A stretch of 6,322 nucleotides of DNA from Gemmatimonadota bacterium. Its GTDB lineage: Bacteria > Gemmatimonadota > Gemmatimonadetes > Longimicrobiales > RSA9. How positions within the stretch are numbered: position 1 is the stretch's first letter; each line of letters begins with the position of its first letter. Shown piece after piece: positions 1 to 5,441 of the stretch. Both the position numbers and the translations under genes were made by a program. The stretch covers positions 1-6,322 of the forward strand of contig VEPF01000092.1 in assembly GCA_012027055.1 (NCBI GenBank), given 5' to 3'. The notes below the pieces were generated by a model that saw nothing but the letters and a program-made list of their open reading frames with translations, had not been told where the DNA came from and ran no database searches.

Positions 1-281
1 CGCCCGATCTGCCCCGCACCCACCAGGGCCACACGCCAGCCCCGCTCCAGCCCCAGGATCGACCGCAACGCCGCACTCAGCTGCGCCACGGAATAACCCA
101 GCCCGCGCGTCCCGAACGTGCCGAAGATCGACAGGTCCTTGCGCACCTGCGCCGCCGTCGTGCCGGCCCGCCGCGCCAGCTCCCCGCTCGCCAGCGTCGC
201 CGCACCCTCCGTCCGCAGTTCATCCAGCACGCGCAGATACACTGACAGCCGGGCAACCGTCGATCCGGGGACCTTCTTCAT
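1..281 (-). CDS. rex: Redox-sensing transcriptional repressor Rex (partial, C-terminus cut off)
   Basis: Rex is a dimeric repressor that senses the NADH/NAD+ ratio; NADH binding releases it from DNA, so respiratory and fermentative genes are induced when NADH accumulates. The visible 93 codons begin MKKVPGSTVARLSVYLRVLD and contain the winged-helix N-terminal domain (about residues 1-75), including the conserved family stretch QVRKDLSIFG...GTRGLGY (residues 45-63). The Rossmann fold then begins, with RVALVGAGQIG at 83-93 giving the GxGxxG dinucleotide-binding loop. The rest of the NAD(H) domain and the domain-swap helix lie beyond position 1. The ATG at 281 is chosen because the protein then starts just before the conserved P-x-x-T-x-x-R-L motif; a GGAG stands 3 nt upstream, which is rather close. 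The gene has its own 84-nt upstream spacer containing a palindrome that matches the Rex operator, so autoregulation is likely. Family assignment is nearly certain; the start is less so. Confidence 0.95.
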   Translation of the reverse strand, partial: MKKVPGSTVARLSVYLRVLDELRTEGAATLASGELARRAGTTAAQVRKDLSIFGTFGTRGLGYSVAQLSAALRSILGLERGWRVALVGAGQIG

Positions 282-365
282 GTGCTCCAGGATTGGGTCT
301 GCAGCCGGGGCGCAACGCTTGTGAAACCGTTCACAACCCAACCTACCGCCCGGTCGGACGCGACG
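282..365. other. Intergenic spacer between the histidine-kinase-like gene and rex
   Basis: This 84-nt gap contains the Rex operator (319-336) and presumably the rex promoter. I see no hairpin followed by T-run after the histidine-kinase-like stop, so readthrough from the upstream operon into rex cannot be excluded. No small gene is apparent. Confidence 0.6.
319..336. promoter_or_regulatory. Probable Rex operator (ROP) upstream of rex
   Basis: The 18-bp sequence TTGTGAAACCGTTCACAA has two perfect 7-bp inverted arms (TTGTGAA / TTCACAA) around a 4-bp centre. This is the published Rex-binding consensus form TTGTGAA-N4-TTCACAA, and it sits 37 nt upstream of the rex start codon on the minus strand. 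Position and sequence together argue for negative autoregulation by Rex: the site would lie over or next to the promoter. I could not pick convincing -35 and -10 boxes around it. I saw no second copy in the other intergenic spaces of the window. Confidence 0.9.
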
Positions 366-1079
366 TCAATTGCGCGCCGGAGCCGGCATTGCCGGCAGCA
401 GGATGCGGAGTGTGACGGTCGCGGCGGCGGGTACCATGACCACATCGCCGCGCAGGGCGGCGAGGGCGCTGCGGGCCATGGCGATGCGCAGCCCAGCGCC
501 GCTCAGACGCGGCTGATCCGGCGCGTGCAGGGAGCGGTCCGGCTCGTCCCGGTCGGGCTCGAGACCGGTGCCCTCGAGATCGAGCTGCACGCCTTCGCCC
601 GGGGTGCTCGCCTGCACCCGGATGGCCCCGCCCGCCGTGCTTCTGATGGCGGCCACGAGCGCCAGCCGCAGGGCGAGCCGTAGCCGCTCCGGGTCGGTTT
701 CGAAGGCGGGCAGGTCCGGGACCGGGCCCAGCTCGACGGCGGTCGCGCGTCCGGAGGCTACCTGTCCGATCGCGGCGATGACGCCGGTGAGCAACTCCAG
801 CAGGTCGGTCCGGACTCGCTGCGGCAGGAGTTCCCGGCCCCGGGCGGCGGACAGCTCGCCCAGCCCGGCGGTCAGGTCGAACAGCTGGTGGGCAGAGTTT
901 CGGATGCGGGCCAGGGCGTCCCGCACCCCGCCTGGGACGTCGCCCAGAATGCCCTCGCCCAGCAGTTCATCGAAGCCGAGAATGGCGCCGATCGGGGGCC
1001 GGAGCTCGTGGGCCAGGGCTGCCAGCAGCTCTCGCCTGGCCTCCAGCGATTCATCGGCCCGGCCCAGCTCGGGCGTCAT
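366..1079 (-). CDS. Histidine-kinase-like protein with HisKA H-box and degenerate ATP-binding domain
   Basis: This 237-residue protein has no visible membrane segment or sensor domain. A HisKA dimerisation/phosphoacceptor region comes first: LLAALAHELRPPIGAILGF at 18-36, with His24 as the candidate phosphorylated residue. Then follows what looks like a HATPase_c domain (about 125-230) whose landmarks are eroded. The N-box asparagine is missing (ALRLALVAAIRST, 136-148). The DxGxG motif reads LEGTGLEP (168-175), with the Asp replaced by Leu. Only the glycine-rich G2 region (GAGLRIAMARSALAALRG, 194-211) is recognisable. The residue four after the His is Pro instead of the Thr/Asn of the HExxT/N phosphatase motif. 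The start is the ATG at 1079, which overlaps the rsmA stop as ATGA; the open frame continues upstream only as an rsmA shadow. It may be a pseudokinase or a Spo0B/ChpT-like phosphotransferase (inference); a divergent active kinase is not excluded. No response regulator is adjacent. Confidence 0.8.
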   Translation of the reverse strand: MTPELGRADESLEARRELLAALAHELRPPIGAILGFDELLGEGILGDVPGGVRDALARIRNSAHQLFDLTAGLGELSAARGRELLPQRVRTDLLELLTGVIAAIGQVASGRATAVELGPVPDLPAFETDPERLRLALRLALVAAIRSTAGGAIRVQASTPGEGVQLDLEGTGLEPDRDEPDRSLHAPDQPRLSGAGLRIAMARSALAALRGDVVMVPAAATVTLRILLPAMPAPARN

Positions 1080-1924
1080 TCCCACGAGCTGGCCTCGCTG
1101 CGCCCATCCCGGCGGGGGCAGCCCAGCCGCCGCAGCGCGCGCATCAGCCGGACGAATTCGGCTGGGGCCAGGGATTCCGGCCGCGCGACCGGCTCGAACC
1201 CGGCCGCCGCCAACAGGGCCACGTGATCGGGGTCGCGCTCGTAGCCAGGCGCCTCGCGCAGGATCCGCTGCAACTGCTTGCGCCGCCAGCCGAAGGCGGC
1301 GCGGGTGAGCGCGCGCAGGTCCGCCTCCTCGTCGGGTTCGAGGAGAGGCGGCTGCCACGGGGTCAGCCGCACCACGGTCGAATCCACGCCGGGCACGGGC
1401 CGGAAAGCCCCGCGCGGCACCTGGAAGAGCCGCTCCACCCGGGCCGCGGTCTGCACGCCGACGCTCAGTGCCCCATAATTCCGACCGCCGGCCGGGGCGA
1501 GCATCCGCACCGCCACCTCGCGCTGCACCATGAGCACGATCAGCGCGGCTCGCCGGCCGGGCTGGAGCAGGTGGAAGATGAGCGGGCTGGTGATGTGGTA
1601 TGGGATGTTGCCGATCACCTTGAGGCGGGCCGGAGCCACATCCAGGGCGGTCAGGTCGAGGGTGAGGGCATCCTGGTGCCTGACCTCCACATCCGGGCGC
1701 GCGCCCAACTCGGTCTGCCACTGCGCGGCCAGGGCGTCATCCAGCTCGACCAGCACGAGGCGCCGCACCCGGCCGACCAGGTGTCGGGTGAGCGCGCCGC
1801 GCCCGGGCCCGATCTCCACCACCGCATCATCGGGCTGCGGTTCGAGCGCGGCGACGATGCGTTCCTGGTAGGCTCGCTCGACCAGGAAATTCTGGCCCAG
1901 CGACTTCTTCGCGGGCGCGCTCAC
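1076..1924 (-). CDS. rsmA: 16S rRNA (adenine1518-N6/adenine1519-N6)-dimethyltransferase RsmA/KsgA
   Basis: RsmA dimethylates two adjacent adenines in the 3'-terminal helix 45 of 16S rRNA, using S-adenosylmethionine, late in 30S subunit assembly. The 282-residue product has the usual family length. In order it shows the N-terminal LGQNFL (9-14), SAM-binding motif I EIGPGRGALT (37-46), an acidic residue after motif II (VELDD, 59-63), QDAL (84-87), the catalytic NIPYH (106-110), the FRPVPGVDS loop (174-182) and the C-terminal FGWRRKQLQ (211-219). A short polar tail of about 15 residues follows the usual end. The start is GTG at 1924; it gives the expected short leader MSAPAKKSLGQNF and lies 1 nt after the stop of the phosphatase gene. 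No good Shine-Dalgarno is visible, so translation is probably coupled to the gene in front. Its stop overlaps the start of the histidine-kinase-like gene (ATGA). Confidence 0.97.
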   Translation of the reverse strand: MSAPAKKSLGQNFLVERAYQERIVAALEPQPDDAVVEIGPGRGALTRHLVGRVRRLVLVELDDALAAQWQTELGARPDVEVRHQDALTLDLTALDVAPARLKVIGNIPYHITSPLIFHLLQPGRRAALIVLMVQREVAVRMLAPAGGRNYGALSVGVQTAARVERLFQVPRGAFRPVPGVDSTVVRLTPWQPPLLEPDEEADLRALTRAAFGWRRKQLQRILREAPGYERDPDHVALLAAAGFEPVARPESLAPAEFVRLMRALRRLGCPRRDGRSEASSWE

Positions 1925-1925
1925 G

Positions 1926-3494
1926 TCAGCCGCGCACCAGCAGCATGGTGCGGTCGTCGGGGGGAACGGTGAGCACCACCCGCTCGGTGGCGCCGAACAG
2001 CTCGGTCAGGATCTCCGGGAGGGGTCGGGCGCGCAGGCGTACCAGGTCCGCGACCAGGGCCTGCTCGCCGGCTCGGCCGGCGCGCGCCGGATAGGCATCT
2101 GAGAGGCCGTCCGTGAACAGGCAGATCAGGTCGGTGGCAGCCCAGCCGGTGGTCCCTTCGCCGTAGCGATCGTGGGGCATCATGCCGAGCGGCAGGTCGG
2201 TGGCCCCCAGGCGCTCGGCGCGCCCGTCCGCGCTCACCCGGAAGGCGTGGGGGTGCCCGGCATTGGCGTAGACCAGCGTCCCGACCCGCCGGTCCACCAC
2301 GCCGTAGAACAGCGTCAGGTACATCTCGGTGCTCTCCAGTTCCTTGGCGAGCGCGCGGTGCACCCGCCGGAGCACTTCCGCGGGCGGGTTCGCATCCTGC
2401 GCGTAGATGGCCACGGCGCTGCTGGTGAGTGCCATGATCAGGGCCGCGGAGAAGCCGTGGCTGGAGACGTCGCCGATCATGATGCCCAGCCGGTCGTGGG
2501 AGAGCCGGAACAGGTTGTAGAAGTCGCCGCCCACGGACTCCGCCGGCGCGCAGCGCGCCGCCACGTCCGGCGGTGCCTGGAAGCTGCCGGGATCCGGCAG
2601 CAGCTTGAGCTGGAGGTCGTGCGCCAGCTCCAGCTCGCGCACCAGCCGCTCCTGGCGCAGGCTCTCGCGCAGCAGCCGCTGTGTCTCGAGCGCGGCACCG
2701 ATCTGGCTGGCAATGGCCGCGAGCAGGCGCGCATCGCCGGCGCTGAAGCGCACGTTGCTGCGCCGTCCCACCAGCGTGATTACGCCTACGGTGCGCGCCG
2801 TTCCTTGCGGCGGCGTGTAGTTGACGGGCACGGATAGGAACGCCTCGGAGCGGCGCGGCGGCGGCTCCAGGCGCGCGGCGCTGGGCCGCAGTGCGCCGCG
2901 TTCCAGGTTGAGCGGCTGCCGCTCCCGGAACACCAGCGCCGTCGCCGACTCCGGGGCGTTCACCGGGAGCGAGCCGCGCACGCCGTCGTCGCCCACCGCG
3001 GCCGCGAGCTGCAGCCGGTCGGCCTCAGCGTCATGCACCCACAGCGTGGCGCGGCGCGCGCCCAGCACGTCCGCCACCTCGCTCAGGATGCGCGTGGCCG
3101 CTTCCGGGAGCGAGAGCATGGAGCCCAGCACCTCGCTGATGAAGTAGAGGAGATTGATCTCCTCGTACCGCTCGCTCAGCTCGCGCGCGGCGGAACGTGC
3201 ATCCATTTCCTGGGTGACCAGCTGGCTCAGCACCTGCGCCAGGAACCGTCCCTGCCGGCTCGCGCGCCGCAGTTCCAGCTCCAGCGGCACGCCGTCCAGC
3301 GGCTCGATCGGGTAGTGCGCGCTCCCTGCCCAGGGCTCGGCACCCGCCGCCTCCGGGTACAGGCACGCCCGACCCGCTGCCGTTTCCGCCCAGAGGCGCA
3401 CTTCGGCCGTGCCGGGCGCGCTCCGGTACCTGTCGAGCAGCACGGCGACGGCGTGCGGCACCGGGATGCGCTCGACCACCGCGGTCCGCTTCAT
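1926..3494 (-). CDS. GAF-domain PP2C-type serine phosphatase (SpoIIE/RsbU family)
   Basis: This 522-residue cytoplasmic protein probably dephosphorylates the STAS antagonist encoded two genes upstream, thereby releasing the anti-sigma kinase's target. The layout is: residues 1-85, which I do not recognise; a helical, probably coiled-coil segment (86-118); a GAF-type sensor domain (about 119-272); a second linker helix (268-299); and the SpoIIE/PP2C phosphatase domain (about 305-522). Metal-site motifs are all present: VGGDFY (321-326, Asp324), GDVSSHG (341-347, Asp342), NAGHP (411-415), FTDGLSDA (460-467, Asp462) and PDDRTMLLV (512-520). The second motif has Ser where most members have Gly (usual form GDVxGHG). 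The ATG at 3494 overlaps the stop of the kinase gene (ATGA), which fixes the start; the frame stays open upstream only as a shadow of that gene. The GAF ligand cannot be told from sequence. Function as a phosphatase is well supported; the partner is inferred from the neighbourhood. Confidence 0.93.
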   Translation of the reverse strand: MKRTAVVERIPVPHAVAVLLDRYRSAPGTAEVRLWAETAAGRACLYPEAAGAEPWAGSAHYPIEPLDGVPLELELRRASRQGRFLAQVLSQLVTQEMDARSAARELSERYEEINLLYFISEVLGSMLSLPEAATRILSEVADVLGARRATLWVHDAEADRLQLAAAVGDDGVRGSLPVNAPESATALVFRERQPLNLERGALRPSAARLEPPPRRSEAFLSVPVNYTPPQGTARTVGVITLVGRRSNVRFSAGDARLLAAIASQIGAALETQRLLRESLRQERLVRELELAHDLQLKLLPDPGSFQAPPDVAARCAPAESVGGDFYNLFRLSHDRLGIMIGDVSSHGFSAALIMALTSSAVAIYAQDANPPAEVLRRVHRALAKELESTEMYLTLFYGVVDRRVGTLVYANAGHPHAFRVSADGRAERLGATDLPLGMMPHDRYGEGTTGWAATDLICLFTDGLSDAYPARAGRAGEQALVADLVRLRARPLPEILTELFGATERVVLTVPPDDRTMLLVRG

Positions 3495-3931
3495 GGCCCC
3501 GACGCGCGTTCGCCCGGCACCGCCGGCTGCCGGAGCAGCACCATGCGGATGGAATTGCCGCGCTCGTTGAACTCCACGCGGTCCATCAGGTTGCGGATCA
3601 GGAACAGCCCGCGGCCGCAGGGAAGCTGCCGGTTGGCGGGCAGGGTGGGATCCAGAATGCTCGCGGGATTGAAGCCGCAACCTTCGTCCGTCACCTGGAC
3701 GGCCAGCTCGTCGCGGCTCAGGCTCGCCTCGATCCGCACGCGCTTGCGCGGGTCGTGGCAATTGCCGTAGAGCATTGCGTTCGCCAGCGCCTCGGTGAGG
3801 CCGACGCGGAAGTTCAGGCGCAGCCGGTCGTCCTCGAAGCCGGCTTCCCGCGCCCGGTCCACGAGATAGTCGACCGAGCGCTCGATCGCCTTCAGGTCGT
3901 TGGGCAGCTCCAGCAGGTAGTCAAGCTGCAT
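3491..3931 (-). CDS. Anti-sigma-factor-type serine kinase (RsbW/SpoIIAB-like ATP-binding protein)
   Basis: This 146-residue GHKL-fold protein should bind ATP, phosphorylate the STAS protein encoded just upstream, and alternately sequester its target (classically a sigma factor). The N-box is intact (LTEALANAMLYGN, 45-57), with Glu47 and Asn51 in the positions of the catalytic base and Mg-binding Asn of SpoIIAB. The G1 motif TDEGCGF (81-87, Asp82) and the G2 motif GRGLFLIRNLMD (106-117) are also intact, so it looks enzymatically competent. The length is typical of the family. The ATG at 3931 is preceded by GAGGG a few bases upstream and gives the standard N-terminus of a beta strand followed by a helix. 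It lies 36 nt after the STAS stop, and its own stop overlaps the phosphatase start (ATGA). Which protein it sequesters is unknown, because no sigma factor is encoded in the window. Confidence 0.92.
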   Translation of the reverse strand: MQLDYLLELPNDLKAIERSVDYLVDRAREAGFEDDRLRLNFRVGLTEALANAMLYGNCHDPRKRVRIEASLSRDELAVQVTDEGCGFNPASILDPTLPANRQLPCGRGLFLIRNLMDRVEFNERGNSIRMVLLRQPAVPGERASGP

Positions 3932-3967
3932 GCCCTCATGATAGGACCCGGAGCCGCCCGCCGGAAG

Positions 3968-4300
3968 TCAGAACGACGCCAGCGCCTCGTCGCGATGGCC
4001 CGCGATGTGGAACAGCGTGTCCAGCTTGGTGAGCTCGAACAGCGTGCGCAGATCCTCGTTCAGGTTGGCCAGCCGCAGCTCGCCGCCCAGCTCGCGGATC
4101 TTCTTCGACAGGCTGACCAGCACGCCCAGGCCCGAGGAATCGATGTACCCGGTGCTCGAGAAATCGATCAGGAACTTGCGCCGGCCCGCGTCCAGCTCCG
4201 CCAGCACCCGCTGCTTCAGCTCCTGCCGGTTCCCCACGATCAGCTGGCCTTCGACGTCGATGACCGTGACATCACCCAGCTGCTTCATCTCGAAGCTCAT
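3968..4300 (-). CDS. STAS-domain anti-anti-sigma factor (RsbV/SpoIIAA-like)
   Basis: This 110-residue single STAS domain acts as the phosphorylation-controlled antagonist of an RsbW-type kinase: unphosphorylated it binds the kinase and frees the kinase's target. The N-terminal beta strands (VTVIDVEGQLIVGN, 11-24) and the core loop YIDSSGLGVLVSL (52-64) are typical. By comparison with SpoIIAA (Ser58 in its DSSGLG) the phosphorylated residue should be Ser56. The helix and strand after it (IRELGGELRLANL, 68-80) also fit the fold, and the length is usual. The ATG at 4300 is supported by the purine-rich GGGAGGGGGA directly in front. This is the first gene of the partner-switching cluster, with kinase then phosphatase downstream on the same strand. 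A longer open frame upstream in the same phase, across the spacer and into pta, is only a shadow. Confidence 0.94.
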   Translation of the reverse strand: MSFEMKQLGDVTVIDVEGQLIVGNRQELKQRVLAELDAGRRKFLIDFSSTGYIDSSGLGVLVSLSKKIRELGGELRLANLNEDLRTLFELTKLDTLFHIAGHRDEALASF

Positions 4301-4310
4301 TCCCCCTCCC
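4301..4310 (-). promoter_or_regulatory. Strong ribosome binding site for the STAS gene
   Basis: On the minus strand the ten bases before the ATG read GGGAGGGGGA. The GGAGG core is 4 nt from the start codon. This is by far the best Shine-Dalgarno in the window. The following genes have weaker or no visible sites, consistent with loading of ribosomes at the STAS gene and coupling downstream. Confidence 0.75.
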
Positions 4311-4348
4311 GTTCGTGCGGCGGAACCAGGTGCCAAGGCAAGTATGGT

Positions 4349-4408
4349 GCCCGGGCGGAGCCGCTCACGCCCGGGCGGAGCCGCCCCCGCCCGGGCGGGG
4401 GCGCCGCG
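4349..4408. repeat. 20-bp GC-rich tandem direct repeat, about 2.5 copies
   Basis: On the plus strand two adjacent 20-bp units (4349-4368 and 4369-4388) share GCCCGGGCGGAGCCGC and match at 18 of 20 positions by eye. A third unit starting at 4389 keeps the first 10 bases (GCCCGGGCGG) and then diverges. The repeat occupies the middle of the 142-nt spacer between pta and the STAS gene. It could be a slippage-generated array, part of a terminator structure for pta, or protein-binding sites upstream of the STAS operon; the sequence alone does not decide. Confidence 0.8.
4382..4403. terminator. Perfect 22-bp GC palindrome downstream of pta, possible transcription terminator
   Basis: Positions 4383-4402 read GCCCCCGCCCGGGCGGGGGC, a perfect inverted repeat that extends one more pair on each side. 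As RNA it would form a very stable all-GC hairpin with the usual minimum loop, about 40 nt after the pta stop on the minus strand. No run of T follows it in either direction, so it is not a textbook intrinsic terminator; in very GC-rich genomes U-tract-poor hairpins are sometimes proposed to terminate or to protect 3' ends. It is flanked by further GC-only self-complementary sequence (about 4401-4432). Function is uncertain. Confidence 0.4.
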
Positions 4409-4442
4409 GCCGCGCGCCGCGCGCCCCGTCCGGAGGACCGCG

Positions 4443-5441
4443 CTACTGTGCCTGCAATGCCGTGATGCAGGCGGTGTCCATGATGTCCTCGGCGCTCGCG
4501 CCGCGGGACAGGTCGCTGCACGGCAGGGCCAGCCCCTGCAGGATCGGCCCGATCGCGTCCGCGTGTGCCAGCCGCTGCACCAACTTGTAGCCGATGTTGC
4601 CGGCGTCCAGGTTGGGGAACACCAGCACGTTCGCATCGCCCGCGATCGCGGACCCCGGCGCCTTGCGCATGCCCACCGCCTTGATCAGGGCGCTGTCCGC
4701 CTGGAACTCGCCATCCGCCGCGATCTCCGGGTGCTCCGCCTGGAACAGCGCCACCGCGTCGCGAACCTTTGCGACGCTCGGGCTCTCCGCGCTCCCGCGC
4801 GTCGAGAACGAGAGGAAGGCGACGCGCGGCTCGTCGCCCACGATCCCGCGCCGCGCACGCGCGGCCGCGAACGCGATGTCGGCCAGTTGCCGCGCGTCCG
4901 GGTCCGGCACCACGGCCGCGTCCGTGAACGTCAGCACCTCCGGCCCGGCGGTCCCGCGGAACGGCGGCACCACCATGTAGAACGCCGACGAGATGGTGGT
5001 GATGCCCGGGGCCAGCCCCACGCACCAGATCGCGGCCCGGATGACGTCGCCGGTGGTGTTGGCCGCGCCCGCCACTGAACCATGCACCTCGCCGGTGGCC
5101 ACCAGCATGGCCCCGAACACCAGCGGATTCTGCAGGTGCTCGCGCGCGATCTCCTCCGTCCAGCCCTTGCTGGCTCGCCGCGCCGCCAGCCGCGCGGCGA
5201 AGCCGGCCACACGCTCGTCCTGCCGGTGGTCGATCACCGTGATCGCCGCCGGGTCCGCGCCCTGGGCGGCTACGCCCGCTCGAACGCGGTCCGGGTCACC
5301 CAGCACCACCGGCTGCAGCAGGCCCGCCTGCCGCAGCCGCGCCACCGCCTCGATGGTGCGGGGATCGTCGCCCTCGGGGAATACCACGCGGCGGGGCTGT
5401 GCTGCCGTCCGCCGCCTGACGTCTTCGTGAAACGCACTCAC
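4443..5441 (-). CDS. pta: Phosphate acetyltransferase (single-domain Pta)
   Basis: Pta interconverts acetyl-CoA + phosphate and acetyl phosphate + CoA in the cytoplasm, feeding the acetate kinase pathway or, in reverse, acetate assimilation. The 332 residues equal the short, single-domain form (no N-terminal CobB/DRTGG regulatory region). Family hallmarks appear in order: VVFPEGDDPRTIEAV (19-33), ATGEVHGSVAGA (115-126) with NTTGDVIRAA (128-137), SFSTRGSAESPSVAKV (211-226), GEFQADSALIKAV (244-256), and KAPGSAIAGDANVLVFPNLD (260-279) with AGNIGYKLVQRL (280-291). GPILQGL (298-304) and LSRGAS (311-316) follow near the end. The start is GTG at 5441; the coaD stop overlaps it as GTGA, implying coupled translation. 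A phosphobutyryltransferase is a related alternative, but these motifs fit Pta better. No acetate kinase gene follows; a GC-rich spacer comes next. Acetyl phosphate can donate phosphate to some response regulators, but nothing here shows that use. Confidence 0.95.
   Translation of the reverse strand: MSAFHEDVRRRTAAQPRRVVFPEGDDPRTIEAVARLRQAGLLQPVVLGDPDRVRAGVAAQGADPAAITVIDHRQDERVAGFAARLAARRASKGWTEEIAREHLQNPLVFGAMLVATGEVHGSVAGAANTTGDVIRAAIWCVGLAPGITTISSAFYMVVPPFRGTAGPEVLTFTDAAVVPDPDARQLADIAFAAARARRGIVGDEPRVAFLSFSTRGSAESPSVAKVRDAVALFQAEHPEIAADGEFQADSALIKAVGMRKAPGSAIAGDANVLVFPNLDAGNIGYKLVQRLAHADAIGPILQGLALPCSDLSRGASAEDIMDTACITALQAQ

Noticed and set aside
568..1308. Plus-strand open frame of 246 codons
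   Set aside because: Antisense to the histidine-kinase-like gene and rsmA; low-complexity Ser/Arg/Ala composition and no motif.
1080..1721. In-frame upstream extension of the histidine-kinase-like gene, giving a 451-residue frame
   Set aside because: It runs through rsmA in another phase, is an Arg/Ala/Pro/Gly-rich shadow without recognisable motifs, and the ATGA at 1076-1079 gives a natural start where the H-box helix begins.
3495..3761. Upstream extension of the phosphatase frame to 3761
   Set aside because: It lies wholly inside the RsbW-like gene, has shadow composition, and the ATG at 3494 overlapping the kinase stop explains the start.
3033..3770. Plus-strand open frame of 245 codons
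   Set aside because: Antisense to the phosphatase and the anti-sigma kinase; no motifs, shadow composition.
4341..4346. Possible -10 box CATACT (minus strand) for the STAS operon
   Set aside because: It matches TATAAT at only 4 of 6 positions and no -35-like hexamer lies at 16-19 bp upstream; too weak to call.
4329..4351. Direct repeat GGTGCC (4329-4334 and 4346-4351) and small palindrome TGCCAAGGCA (4331-4340) near the STAS start
   Set aside because: Too short to separate from chance in GC-rich DNA, although the location would suit a regulator.
4005..5078. Long plus-strand open frame of 357 codons
   Set aside because: It is antisense to the STAS gene and pta, both of which carry clear family motifs; the translation is Ser/Arg/Pro-rich and lacks any recognisable domain, as expected from third-position GC bias.
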